Positions 1-14,039 of a stretch of DNA of 64,000 nt are shown one piece after another. Numbering within the stretch: the stretch's first letter is position 1; every line of letters starts with the position of its first letter. A program made the translations under genes and the position numbers. The stretch is from Actinomyces sp. Marseille-P3109. GTDB lineage: Bacteria > Actinomycetota > Actinomycetes > Actinomycetales > Actinomycetaceae. The notes under the pieces were generated by a model. That model ran no database searches. It worked only from the letters and a program-made list of their open reading frames with translations, and was not told the DNA's origin. The DNA is taken from positions 453,941 through 517,940 of the forward strand of contig NZ_OOHN01000008.1 of NCBI RefSeq assembly GCF_900323545.1, read 5' to 3'.

Positions 1-858
1 GGCTACTCCGGTGGACCGATCATCATCGGCAGTCAGCAGTACTACTCCAACGAGATCATCGCCGAGCTCTACGCCCAGATGATGGAGAAGGCGGACCTCA
101 CCGTCACCCGCGAGTACCAGATCGGCCAGCGTGAGGTCTACCTGCCCGAGCTCGAGGCCGGGAAGATCCATGTCATCCCCGAGTACGGCGGCAACCTGCT
201 GGAGTACTACAGCAAGACCTCGGGCTCAGCCGGCCCCTCCACCGCTGAAGAAACCGTCGCACCCTCCCGCACGGCCAGCGATACCGCCTCGGTCCAGGAA
301 TCCCTGCTGGGGATCCTGCCGCGTTCCCTGACCACCCTGAACCCGGCCGAGGCCACGGATCAGGACTCCCTGACCGTCACCCGGGCCACTGCCCAGGCCC
401 ACTCCCTGACCTCGATCGCAGACCTGACGTCGCTGGGACGGCCCATCACGATCGCCGCGAATTCCGAGTTCACCACCCGCCCCTACGGTCCCGATGGGCT
501 CAAGGCCGTCTACGGCGTCGATGCCTCCGTCACGCCGGTGGAGGACTCCGGCGGTCCACTGACCGTCAAGGCGCTCACCGACGGCACCGTCGACGTCGCT
601 GACATCTACTCCTCGGATCCCGCCATCCAGGCGCAGGACCTCGTTGTCCTGTCCGATCCTCAGATGCTCATCCTTCCGCAGAACGTCACCCCGTTGGTGT
701 CGGCCTCGCTGCCGGCCATCGCAGTGACCGCCATCAACCGGGTCTCGGCCCTGCTGACGCCCGACGAGCTGCGCGCCCTCAACCAGCGCTCCACCGGCGA
801 GAAGCTCAGCTCCAAGGTCATCGCCACCGACTGGCTCAACTCCAAGAAGCTCCTCTAA
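1..858 (+). CDS. Osmoprotectant ABC transporter substrate-binding protein, OpuAC/ProX type (5' partial)
   Basis: An open frame enters from the left edge in frame 1 and gives about 285 C-terminal residues. The opening stretch (IIIGSQQYYSNEIIAELYAQ, then an L-E-A-G-K-I-H-V-I-P-E-Y-G-G pattern) is the lobe-1 signature of QAT-family glycine betaine/choline/carnitine binding proteins. The end (LTPDELRALNQ ... A-T-D-W-L) is also typical of the family. A low-complexity Ser/Thr/Ala segment lies between the lobes near residues 75-105. The protein would sit outside the membrane and deliver a compatible solute to a permease and ATPase presumably encoded upstream of the window. The exact ligand cannot be told from sequence. 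The start and any lipoprotein signal are outside the window. Confidence 0.85.
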   Translation, partial: GYSGGPIIIGSQQYYSNEIIAELYAQMMEKADLTVTREYQIGQREVYLPELEAGKIHVIPEYGGNLLEYYSKTSGSAGPSTAEETVAPSRTASDTASVQESLLGILPRSLTTLNPAEATDQDSLTVTRATAQAHSLTSIADLTSLGRPITIAANSEFTTRPYGPDGLKAVYGVDASVTPVEDSGGPLTVKALTDGTVDVADIYSSDPAIQAQDLVVLSDPQMLILPQNVTPLVSASLPAIAVTAINRVSALLTPDELRALNQRSTGEKLSSKVIATDWLNSKKLL

Positions 859-926
859 GCGGCGAGAGGCCGCGTTGCTGAGCGTGTCAGCGATGGCGGA
901 GAGCCACACGTGATGACAGCAAGTGA

Positions 927-975
927 TCTCTCACACACACTCACTCTCTTTTGGAAAGTGAATGTGTGTGAGAGA
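927..975. promoter_or_regulatory. Long CA/TG-rich inverted repeat
   Basis: Two 18-base arms (927-944 and 958-975) pair with a single mismatch around a 13-base loop. The arms are almost pure CA/TG repeats. No U-run follows on either strand, so a classical terminator is unlikely. It lies 69 bases after the binding-protein stop and 41 bases before the next start. It could be an operator, a transcript hairpin or a weak terminator. Confidence 0.5.
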
Positions 976-982
976 GTTGAGG

Positions 983-1002
983 CGTTCGTTCACAAACTAA
1001 CG
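983..1002. promoter_or_regulatory. Candidate operator dyad, 8-4-8
   Basis: Arms CGTTCGTT (983-990) and AACTAACG (995-1002) match as an inverted repeat at 7 of 8 positions around CACA. The dyad ends 14 bases before the start at 1017. The third gene boundary downstream leads to an HxlR-type regulator, a family that binds short dyads of this kind, so autoregulation of the pair is a reasonable inference. Confidence 0.4.
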
Positions 1003-1016
1003 CTCAAGGAGCTCTT

Positions 1017-1640
1017 ATGTCTGTCCCCTCCGTCTCCATCATCGGCGCCGGCGCCATTGGATCAGCCGTCGCAGGCCTGGCAGTCAAGGCCGGCGCCAGC
1101 ACTCAGGTCCTGATGCGCGACACCTCCAAGGTCTCAGGCCTTTCGGGCGTCGACGTCGCCGAGATCGGCTCGCCCCTGAGCGGTGACATCGTCGTTCTCG
1201 CCCTGCCGTACGCCGCCATCGACGACGTCATCGCCACTTATGGTGCGCAAGCCTTCGCCGGCAAGGTCGTCGTCGACCCGACCAACCCCCTGGACTTCAC
1301 CACTCTTGACTCCGTCGTACCGGCTGGTAGCTCTGCGGCCGCCGAGCTCGCCGTGAGGCTCCCGGACGCCCAGGTGGTCAAGGCCTTCAACACCGTCTTC
1401 GCCGCCGTCCTGGCTACCGGCACCGTCGGCGCTCGCCCGGCAACCGTCTTGGCCGCCTCCGACTCCGCGGACGCCAAGGCGAGCCTGCGCTCGCTCGTCG
1501 AGGCTGCCGGGCTGGAGTGGGCAGACGCCGGAGAGCTCAAGCGGGCAGAGCGTCTGGAGGCGCTCGGGGCACTGGGCATCGCCCTGGCCGTCACTGAGCA
1601 GATCGGTTGGACCGGGGGCCTTGCCGTCGTAGCCGAGTGA
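1017..1640 (+). CDS. F420-dependent-NADP-reductase-like dinucleotide-binding oxidoreductase
   Basis: The 207-residue protein opens with a Rossmann fold (V-S-I-I-G-A-G-A-I-G-S-A-V-A-G at residues 6-20), the GxGxxG nucleotide-binding loop of the 'predicted dinucleotide-binding' family related to F420H2:NADP+ oxidoreductase. A second conserved stretch (V-V-D-P-T-N-P-L, around residue 86, and V-K-A-F-N-T-V around residue 121) is also diagnostic. The protein is full length for the family. The AAGGAG-like site at 1005-1011 supports the ATG at 1017. It lies 103 bases upstream of an HxlR regulator on the same strand, so the regulator probably controls it. The substrate is unknown; F420 use is not shown by the sequence. 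Confidence 0.8.
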   Translation: MSVPSVSIIGAGAIGSAVAGLAVKAGASTQVLMRDTSKVSGLSGVDVAEIGSPLSGDIVVLALPYAAIDDVIATYGAQAFAGKVVVDPTNPLDFTTLDSVVPAGSSAAAELAVRLPDAQVVKAFNTVFAAVLATGTVGARPATVLAASDSADAKASLRSLVEAAGLEWADAGELKRAERLEALGALGIALAVTEQIGWTGGLAVVAE

Positions 1641-1743
1641 GGTGCGCGGTCCGCGGGTAGCCTGTCACCCATGTCCGTCGTCGGCCGCTCATACTCATGG
1701 GCGCCCGACGACGGATCGGCGACCAAGCACACGAGGAGACAAC

Positions 1744-2139
1744 GTGGCCGATACTGAGCAGCCGACCGGCATGGAGATGGCACCCGACCCCTATAGCCGC
1801 AGCTGCCCCTCACGCCGTCTACTCAAGTCACTCGGTGACCTGTGGACCGTGCTCGTCGTCGGGGCGCTCCATCATGCGGACCAGCCGCAACGCTTCAAGG
1901 AGATATCGGCCCGAGTCGACGGTATCTCCACCAAAATGCTCACCCAGACACTACGGGGTCTTGAACGCGATGGTCTTATCGAGCGCCATCAGTACCCTGA
2001 GATCCCGCCGCGAGTGACCTATGAGCTCACCGACTCGGGGAGAGGACTGGCGGAGGCGCTCGCTCAGGTTGAGGCTTGGGCCACCGACCACCTCGGCACT
2101 GTCAGTGAGGCCCGGGCGCGCTATGACGCAGCCCATTGA
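1744..2139 (+). CDS. HxlR/MarR-like winged-helix transcriptional regulator
   Basis: The 131-residue protein has the HxlR layout: C-P-S-R-R-L-L-K-S-L-G-D-L-W-T near residues 19-33, the helix-turn-helix (F-K-E-I-S ... I-S-T-K-M-L-T-Q-T-L-R) and the wing (P-P-R-V-T-Y-E-L-T-D-S-G). A Cys near residue 18, conserved in many redox-sensing members, is present. I place the start at GTG 1744 because GAGGAG (1733-1738) precedes it; an in-frame extension upstream to 1642 has no ribosome site and no family similarity. It probably regulates the upstream oxidoreductase. Confidence 0.85.
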   Translation: MADTEQPTGMEMAPDPYSRSCPSRRLLKSLGDLWTVLVVGALHHADQPQRFKEISARVDGISTKMLTQTLRGLERDGLIERHQYPEIPPRVTYELTDSGRGLAEALAQVEAWATDHLGTVSEARARYDAAH

Positions 2140-2165
2140 GTACCCATTGTGCCCACTGAGCGCGT

Positions 2166-2756
2166 CTAGAGGTGCCGCCAGGTCTCCACTCGCCAGCGCG
2201 CGTCTCCGGAGACGGGGCGCCACTGACCCTCCGGGTCGGACAGGGCCGGGTCGATGGTCCACTCCTGGCTGCTGATGCCCGGTGCACGTACGAGTGCCGA
2301 GTCGGGCAGGCCGCGCTCGCGGGCCCGTTCGGTGGCATCCAGGTCCAGGACGCTGACGACGAGCACATCGGGCAGGCCTTCGGCCAGCGCCTGCTCGTAG
2401 ACGCTGCCGCCACCGATGACCCATAGACGGGGGAGCCCAGCAGCACCCCCCTCGCGAGGATCTTGCCCCAGTTCCGCGGCCAGCCCCCGCGCCGCCACCG
2501 AGAGCCCCTCGCGCAGCGAGCCGGCGCGGATCGCACCCTCGGCCCGCCAGGACCGGTCACGGGTGAGGACCACGTTGCGCCGCCCGGGCAGGGCGCCCCC
2601 CAATGACTCCCAGGTGGTGCGTCCCATGACCAGCCCGCAGCCCATGGTCGTGGCCTTGAAGTGGGCGAAGTCCGCCGGCACGCGCCACAGCATGTCGCCG
2701 TCGGCCCCCAGGAGGCCGGTGATGTCCTGGGCCCATATCATCCCCAGGCCGCTCAT
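2166..2756 (-). CDS. folA: Dihydrofolate reductase
   Basis: The 196-residue protein reduces dihydrofolate to tetrahydrofolate with NADPH. Family marks are the N-terminal M-I-W-A-Q-D with [12 protein letters not shown] (catalytic acid and folate pocket), [10 protein letters not shown] and the G-G-G-S-V-Y-E nucleotide loop. It is slightly longer than the common 160-170 residues because of loops around residues 90-110. Its ATG overlaps the thyA stop by four bases (ATGA), so the two are translationally coupled. Together they regenerate the folate consumed in dTMP synthesis. Confidence 0.95.
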   Translation of the reverse strand: MSGLGMIWAQDITGLLGADGDMLWRVPADFAHFKATTMGCGLVMGRTTWESLGGALPGRRNVVLTRDRSWRAEGAIRAGSLREGLSVAARGLAAELGQDPREGGAAGLPRLWVIGGGSVYEQALAEGLPDVLVVSVLDLDATERARERGLPDSALVRAPGISSQEWTIDPALSDPEGQWRPVSGDARWRVETWRHL

Positions 2757-3646
2757 ACCGCGACCGGGGCCTTGATCGTGGGATGGTGCTCGTAGCCTGA
2801 GGAGGCGTCGATGTCGTCCATGTCGTAGGCGTCGATCGAACCGGCCTGCCGCAGATGCAACCGGGGGAAGGGATGGGCCCGAGGAACCCGGGAGAGCTGG
2901 GTGCGGACCTGCTCGACGTGGTTGTCGTAGATGTGACAGTCGCCGCCGGTCCAGATGAGCTCACCGGGATCCAGGTCCGCCTGCTGGGCGAGCATGTGGG
3001 TGAGCAGCGCGTAGGAGGCGATGTTGAAGGGCACGCCCAGGAACAGGTCGGCGCTGCGCTGGTAGATCTGCAGGCTCAACCGTCCATCGACCACGTAGCA
3101 CTGGAAGAAGGCATGACAGGGTGCCAGCGCCATGGAACCAAGCTCGGAGACGTTCCAGGCCGAGACCAGCATGCGCCGCGAGTCCGGGTCGGTGCGCAGC
3201 GTGTCGATGAGTCCGGCGATCTGGTCGATCGCACCCCCGTCCCGGGTGGGCCAGGAGCGCCACTGCGAGCCGTAGACCGGCCCCAGCTCGCCGGATTCAT
3301 CGGCCCACTCGTCCCAGATCGTGATGCCCCGCTCCTGGAGCCAGCGCACGTTCGTGTCCCCGCGCAGGAACCACAGTAGCTCGCCCTTGACGGCCTTCAT
3401 GGCCACGAACTTCGTGGTGATGCGCGGAAAGCCCCGTGCCAGGTCGTAGCGCAGCTGACGGGCGAAGAGCGAACGGGTCCCAGTACCGGTGCGGTCCGAC
3501 TTCTCAGCACCGTTGGTCAGGACGTCGGCCAGGAGGTTCTCGTAGGAGACATCAACGCCGGCCGGATGGGTGAGCCCCATCTGCGCCAGGGCTGGGTACC
3601 GGGCTTCCGGCAACGGCTGCTCGGTCGCGCTGCCGACGCTGCTCAT
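2753..3646 (-). CDS. thyA: Thymidylate synthase (ThyA)
   Basis: The 297-residue protein makes dTMP from dUMP with methylene-tetrahydrofolate. The active-site P-C-H-A-F-F-Q-C block with the nucleophilic Cys is near residue 180, followed by [17 protein letters not shown] and the dUMP-binding H-I-Y-D-N-H. The N-terminal D-R-T-G-T-G-T motif is also intact. Length is normal for long ThyA proteins. The start overlaps the stop of the EcsC-like gene by four bases, and the end overlaps the folA start by four, giving a three-gene operon. Confidence 0.97.
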   Translation of the reverse strand: MSSVGSATEQPLPEARYPALAQMGLTHPAGVDVSYENLLADVLTNGAEKSDRTGTGTRSLFARQLRYDLARGFPRITTKFVAMKAVKGELLWFLRGDTNVRWLQERGITIWDEWADESGELGPVYGSQWRSWPTRDGGAIDQIAGLIDTLRTDPDSRRMLVSAWNVSELGSMALAPCHAFFQCYVVDGRLSLQIYQRSADLFLGVPFNIASYALLTHMLAQQADLDPGELIWTGGDCHIYDNHVEQVRTQLSRVPRAHPFPRLHLRQAGSIDAYDMDDIDASSGYEHHPTIKAPVAV

Positions 3647-4341
3647 GTGTCGATCACCTCGACACGGGAGTCGTCGACGTAGCCGTCCAGAACGAGCTGG
3701 GGCCCCAGTGCGGCCTGCGCCCCCTCGATGACCTGGTTGGCCAGTGCCCGGCCCCCGGACCAGCCGATGGCGGCCCCGATCCCGAAGGGGAGAAGGCGCC
3801 CCAGTGCCAGCGCCCCGCCCTTGGCGGCCGAGCGCTTGGCCACCCGCTTGATGAGGTGGGCATTGATCGACTTCACCGATGGCAGGGGCATCTGCATAAG
3901 CACCTGTGCCGCCCAGAACATCGAGGACAGGCCCAGCTGGCCCTGAACCGCCTCAGAGCCCTCCTTGCCCAGGAGGGCGGAGAGGACCAGGGCCCGACGG
4001 CGCTCGGTGTCGACGACGTGGAGGCCCTGAATCTCTGCGACGGTCAGAACGTAGGTGACGGCCGAGGCGATGAAGGCGGCGCTCTGGCCGACTGTCAGAG
4101 CGGCGGCCGCACCAGTACTGATGGCCGGTAGGGCTGCGGAGGCCCCGACCGCCCCCGATGACAGCCCCGCGTCCCGCCGGAAGCGGGAGGCAGCCATCTC
4201 GACGAGCTCAGCGGCGTCGGCCCCGGGACGGTCCCGGCGCATCCGTGCTACGCGCTCCTCGATGCGGGCGGCCGGGATGGCGATGGCCTTGTCGAGGGCG
4301 CGTTCCAGTGCGGTGGAGCGCCCAGAGCGGGAGGTGTTCAC
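3643..4341 (-). CDS. EcsC-like protein of unknown function
   Basis: A 232-residue protein with a basic N-terminus and two hydrophobic Ala/Gly-rich helices (about residues 75-115 and 180-210), resembling EcsC-family proteins found in many actinobacteria. I see no catalytic motif. The GTG start at 4341 is preceded by AAGGAG at good spacing. It is the first gene of the operon with thyA and folA, with four-base overlaps at the junction. A link to nucleotide metabolism is only suggested by position. The EcsC assignment is moderate. Confidence 0.6.
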   Translation of the reverse strand: MNTSRSGRSTALERALDKAIAIPAARIEERVARMRRDRPGADAAELVEMAASRFRRDAGLSSGAVGASAALPAISTGAAAALTVGQSAAFIASAVTYVLTVAEIQGLHVVDTERRRALVLSALLGKEGSEAVQGQLGLSSMFWAAQVLMQMPLPSVKSINAHLIKRVAKRSAAKGGALALGRLLPFGIGAAIGWSGGRALANQVIEGAQAALGPQLVLDGYVDDSRVEVIDT

Positions 4342-4403
4342 GGTTGTCTCCTTACCTGAGTGACGGGGACTGCGGCCGGCTCAGCGGATGGAGCGCTGGG
4401 CGC

Positions 4404-4859
4404 TCAGTCCTCGTTGGGGTCGACGATCGTCGTCGTGTAGGGAGCGCCGTGCTCGATGGTGTGGCCCACGGTGCAGTGTCGGTCGACCGCGGCTGCGACC
4501 CGCTGGCTGAGCAGCTCGCGCTGATCGGCGTCGAGCGAGGACAGGTCGGTGACGATCTCGACCTGGAAGGACTCGTAACGCTCCTCGGCGTCGTTCTTGA
4601 CCGACGAGCAGCCTACCGTGGCCTCGAAGTCCTCACCCAGGGCCTTGGCCAGGCGATGGTCGGCGGACAGGGTGTTGCAGGTTGCCAGGGCGATCTTCAT
4701 CAGTTCGCCGGGGGAGAACTCTCCCGGGCCCATACCGATGCGCACCTCGGCGCCGGCGGAGTTACGACCAATGTACTGACGTGTGCCCGTGCGCTCGGCC
4801 CACACGGCACTGGCCGTGCTGGCGGTGTTGGCGGTTGCGGGGGTGCTTGATGTACTCAT
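4404..4859 (-). CDS. OsmC/Ohr family peroxidase-like protein
   Basis: The 151-residue protein has the OsmC fold signature: an early G-R-N-S-A-G-A-E-V segment, then S-P-G-E-L-M-K-I-A-L-A-T-C-N-T-L (first redox Cys) and V-D-R-H-C-T-V-G-H-T-I (second redox Cys). The two cysteines form the thiol peroxidase centre that detoxifies organic hydroperoxides in this family. Both are present, so the enzyme is probably active. The gene stands alone between two leftward units, 62 bases before the EcsC-like start. Confidence 0.85.
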   Translation of the reverse strand: MSTSSTPATANTASTASAVWAERTGTRQYIGRNSAGAEVRIGMGPGEFSPGELMKIALATCNTLSADHRLAKALGEDFEATVGCSSVKNDAEERYESFQVEIVTDLSSLDADQRELLSQRVAAAVDRHCTVGHTIEHGAPYTTTIVDPNED

Positions 4860-5013
4860 GGCGAGATCGTGCCACGAAATGGGACGCGAGCAGTGGTCAG
4901 CGTCCCCTGAATCGCCTGTGCTGCGCGCCTGGCGGACAGGAGCCCCTCACGGGAATAACAACGCTTGGCGACGATGCTCACAGTGGGTGATCGAGGCGTG
5001 ATCCAGGTACGGC

Positions 5014-5535
5014 TCAGTGCTCGGCGAGCCAGGCGGCGGCGCGGCGCTCCTCGTCGGCCACGACCCGGCCCACCATGCCCATGGCCTTCTCCTCGATGCT
5101 TTTGCCCACCAGGGGGACACTCACCTTGAGGTCGACGTCGACGGTGACCGTGGTGGCCTGCGTCGAGACAGAGGTCTCAGTGCTCTCAGCAGTCGGAGCC
5201 ATGGTGGAGGTGGCGCTGACCTTGACCGGGGCGCCCTTGACAGTCACCTCGTAGCCGCCCGAGCGCGATCCGTCCTCCTTCGGCTCGCCCCAGGACTCGG
5301 TCACGGTGAAGGACACCGCCGAGCGCACCAGTCGTGAGGCGACCGAGGGCAGCTGGGAGGGCTGGACGCTCCCGGAGATGGTCGAGACGAATCCCTGACC
5401 GCGTTGGGCGACGTCGACCGAGGCATCATCGAGTCCGGCTCGAGCGACCCGCTCCTCCTGGTAGGCAGGGGTGGCGAGCATCTGGGCGGTGCGAGCGGGA
5501 TCGGCAGGGTAGGTGATGGTGATGGTCTTCCTCAT
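5014..5535 (-). CDS. DUF2505 family protein
   Basis: The 173-residue protein begins M-R-K-T-I-T-I-T-Y-P-A-D, then carries a SRPBCC-like pattern of alternating strands and the ending K-A-M-G-M-V-G-R-V-V-A-D-E-E-R-R-A-A-A-W-L, which is characteristic of DUF2505. The ATG at 5535 is preferred over one 21 bases upstream because an AGGA sequence precedes it. The function of DUF2505 is unknown; a START-like ligand-binding fold is inferred. It is monocistronic. Confidence 0.75.
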   Translation of the reverse strand: MRKTITITYPADPARTAQMLATPAYQEERVARAGLDDASVDVAQRGQGFVSTISGSVQPSQLPSVASRLVRSAVSFTVTESWGEPKEDGSRSGGYEVTVKGAPVKVSATSTMAPTAESTETSVSTQATTVTVDVDLKVSVPLVGKSIEEKAMGMVGRVVADEERRAAAWLAEH

Positions 5536-5737
5536 GGCGCGATCCTGCCACGTCATGCTGGTTCAGAGCACAGTTGGGTCACGTCCGGTTCAGGCACGAC
5601 GACGGGTTAACCCGGGGCCGACCATGGGGATGACCGCCGGGCTGAGCCCGGACTCGGATACTGCTCGTCGATGTGTCTTGCTTGGCAAATAGCCGGCTCA
5701 ACGAGCCGGGTTCGCTCACTGCCGATAACCTTGAGAG

Positions 5738-7213
5738 GTGCCTAATCTTCTGCCCAGCGCCCTCAGAGACGCAGTCGACCTCGCCGAGGCCGACCTCGAC
5801 TGGATCCACCAGCTGGTGGCCGACTGGCAGCTGATCGCGGACCTGTCCACCTCCGACCTGGTCCTGTGGGTGCGTACCCGGGCAGGGCGTTTCATCGCCG
5901 CCGGGCACACTCGTCCCTCGGGCGGCACCACCGTGCACCTGGAGGACGTCGTCGGGCGCCGCATGCCGGCCTCGCGCGAGGCCATGGCCATGGAGTCCCT
6001 GTCCACGGCCCAGATCCAGGACGCCGCCGAGCCCTACTGGACCGGGACCGCCGCGGTCCAGGAGGAGTACATCCCGGTCGTCCACGCGGGTACACCGATC
6101 GCCGTCGTCACCCGGGAGACCTCGGTGGGCGTCATTCGTGGCGGGCGCATCGTCGAGCGGGAGATGGAGGAGATCGCCGAGGTTCTCTGCCAGATGACCG
6201 CTGCGGGCGACTTTCCCATCCAGGGGGCCGGTACCACGATCCGGCATGGCACTCCGCGTGTGGCCGACGGCGTCCTGCGACTGGACGAGGACGGGCGGAT
6301 CGTCTATGTCAGCCCTAACGGTCGCTCCTGCTTCCACCGTCTGGGTATTGAGGGCGAGCTGGAGGGGGTCCTGCTGGCCGAGGCCGTCACCTCGATCATT
6401 CCCGCCCGCACCCCCGTGGACGAGACTCTGGCCGTGGTTCTCATGGGACGGCAGGCCTGGCTCACCGAGGTCGAGGTCGGAGGAGTGTTTCTGTCGCTTC
6501 GCTCCATCCCCCTGACTCGGGCCGGGCGCCGCTCCGGGGCGGCGCTCCTGGTCCGTGACGTCACCGAGGTGCGTCGGCGTGAGCAGGTTCTGCTCAACAA
6601 GGACGCCACCATCCGTGAGGTCCACCACCGAGTCAAGAACAACCTGCAGACCGTCTCGGCGCTGTTGCGCATGCAGGCCCGCCGAGCCTCGAACGAGGAG
6701 ACCCGCCAGGCGCTGTCAGAGGCCGAACGACGGGTGACGACGATCGCCACCGTCCACGACGCGCTGAGTCACAACGTCAACGAGCGGGTGGACTTCGATG
6801 ACGTCTTCTCCTCCATCCTGCGCATGGCGGCGGTCGTGGCCTCGCCAACGGGTCAGGTCAGCACCAAGCTGGAAGGCTCTTTCGGCGTGGTCGATGCCGA
6901 CACGGCCCAGGCGCTGGCCACGGTTCTGGCCGAGCTGGTGACCAACGCCGTCGAGCACGGGCTCGACGGACGTGACGGTCGGGTGACAGTGAGCGCCCGC
7001 CGTGACAAGGACCAGCTCGAGGTCCATGTCACGGACAATGGGGCCGGTCTGGCTCCGGGCGCTCTCATGACCGGTCTGGGGACGCGTATTGTGACCACGC
7101 TCGTGCGCGGAGAGCTGCGTGGAAGCATCGACTGGCAGCCTCTGAGCGGGGGAGGAACCGACGTCGTCATTCACGCTCGCCTCAACCAGGGTGCGGTCGG
7201 GAGCGAGTCCTGA
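5738..7213 (+). CDS. pdtaS: PdtaS-like sensor histidine kinase
   Basis: The 491-residue soluble kinase has an N-terminal GAF-like domain (about 1-150), a PAS-like domain (about 175-285), a HisKA_2 dimerisation helix (E-V-H-H-R-V-K-N-N-L-Q-T, phospho-acceptor His near residue 296) and an HWE/HATPase_c domain (N-box T-N-A-V-E-H-G, then D-N-G-A-G-L). This is the arrangement of mycobacterial PdtaS, which phosphorylates the RNA-binding antiterminator PdtaR. No pdtaR is next to it, as is common in actinobacteria. The GTG at 5738 has little ribosome site, but TAACCT lies at 5727-5732, so a leaderless message is possible. Confidence 0.85.
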   Translation: MPNLLPSALRDAVDLAEADLDWIHQLVADWQLIADLSTSDLVLWVRTRAGRFIAAGHTRPSGGTTVHLEDVVGRRMPASREAMAMESLSTAQIQDAAEPYWTGTAAVQEEYIPVVHAGTPIAVVTRETSVGVIRGGRIVEREMEEIAEVLCQMTAAGDFPIQGAGTTIRHGTPRVADGVLRLDEDGRIVYVSPNGRSCFHRLGIEGELEGVLLAEAVTSIIPARTPVDETLAVVLMGRQAWLTEVEVGGVFLSLRSIPLTRAGRRSGAALLVRDVTEVRRREQVLLNKDATIREVHHRVKNNLQTVSALLRMQARRASNEETRQALSEAERRVTTIATVHDALSHNVNERVDFDDVFSSILRMAAVVASPTGQVSTKLEGSFGVVDADTAQALATVLAELVTNAVEHGLDGRDGRVTVSARRDKDQLEVHVTDNGAGLAPGALMTGLGTRIVTTLVRGELRGSIDWQPLSGGGTDVVIHARLNQGAVGSES

Positions 7214-7255
7214 GTTTTCGGCGTCAAGCGATTGAAGGCAGTGGAATAAAAGAAA

Positions 7256-7289
7256 ACGGCGTTCGCACGAATAACCGTGCGAACGCCGT
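7256..7289 (-). terminator. Intrinsic terminator of whiB1
   Basis: Two perfect 14-base arms (7256-7269 and 7276-7289) surround a 6-base loop. Read on the minus strand the hairpin is followed by a T-rich tract (complement of 7246-7255). It therefore fits termination of the leftward whiB1 transcript, with possible use by the convergent pdtaS. Confidence 0.85.
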
Positions 7290-7312
7290 GACGTTCATGC
7301 CTCGACCGGCTC

Positions 7313-7561
7313 TCAGGACGATCTGCGGGCGCGAGCCGCACGACGCTTGAGGGAGCGCCGTTCATCCTCGCTCATGCCTCCCCAGACGCCGGCGTCCTGG
7401 CCGTTCTCCAGTGCCCACTTCAGGCAGGTGTCCACCACCTCGCAACGGCTGCAGACCTCTTTCGCCTTAGCGATCTGAGCGATGGCCGGACCGGTGTTTC
7501 CTACAGGGAAGAAGAGCTCCGGGTCGACGGTGAGACATGCGGCTTGGCTGCGCCAGTCCAT
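7313..7561 (-). CDS. whiB1: WhiB1-type iron-sulfur transcription factor
   Basis: The 82-residue protein starts M-D-W-R-S-Q-A-A-C and contains D-P-E-L-F-F-P-V-G-N, V-C-S-R-C, T-C-L-K-W-A-L, the G-V-W-G-G-M turn and a basic R-R-S-L-K-R-R-A-A-R-A-R tail. Four cysteines bind the [4Fe-4S] cluster. The near-identity of layout with the 84-residue mycobacterial WhiB1, an essential NO-responsive partner of the housekeeping sigma factor, supports the symbol. The ATG at 7561 has an AAGGGGG site; the upstream in-frame ATG at 7582 lacks one. Confidence 0.9.
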   Translation of the reverse strand: MDWRSQAACLTVDPELFFPVGNTGPAIAQIAKAKEVCSRCEVVDTCLKWALENGQDAGVWGGMSEDERRSLKRRAARARRSS

Positions 7562-7767
7562 AAGGGCCCCCTTCAAGGTCATCGGTCATGCGGCTATCGC
7601 CGGTCCGGTTTGTCAGGGGACGGCGGCCACGTCTGAGAACAACTTTCACACGACGGGGGGCGACGGGCAAGACTTCGATCGTGAGACCTGCGCCGATACC
7701 CTGTCGTGATCCTCACAGGTTGTCAGAGCGTTGAGATAACGCAACTTCCCGCCATTGAGAATGCCTG

Positions 7768-13961
<6,194 letters not shown>

Positions 13962-13974
13962 GGTGTCGTCAAAA

Positions 13975-14016
13975 CTGGGGCGGGGCAGCTCCTGAAAAGG
14001 AGGTGCCCCGCCCCAG
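13975..14016. terminator. Bidirectional terminator between ligA and the L,D-transpeptidase
   Basis: A 13-base perfect stem (13975-13987 with 14004-14016) encloses a second 5-base stem. AAAA at 13971-13974 gives a short T-run only for leftward transcription. It sits exactly between two convergent genes. Confidence 0.75.
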
Positions 14017-14039
14017 CTGCGGCTGGACCGATTTCCGGC

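Noticed and set aside
226..909. Minus-strand ORF of 227 codons opposite the binding-protein gene
   Set aside because: It is a composition shadow in high-GC DNA; the plus strand encodes a clear OpuAC-type protein.
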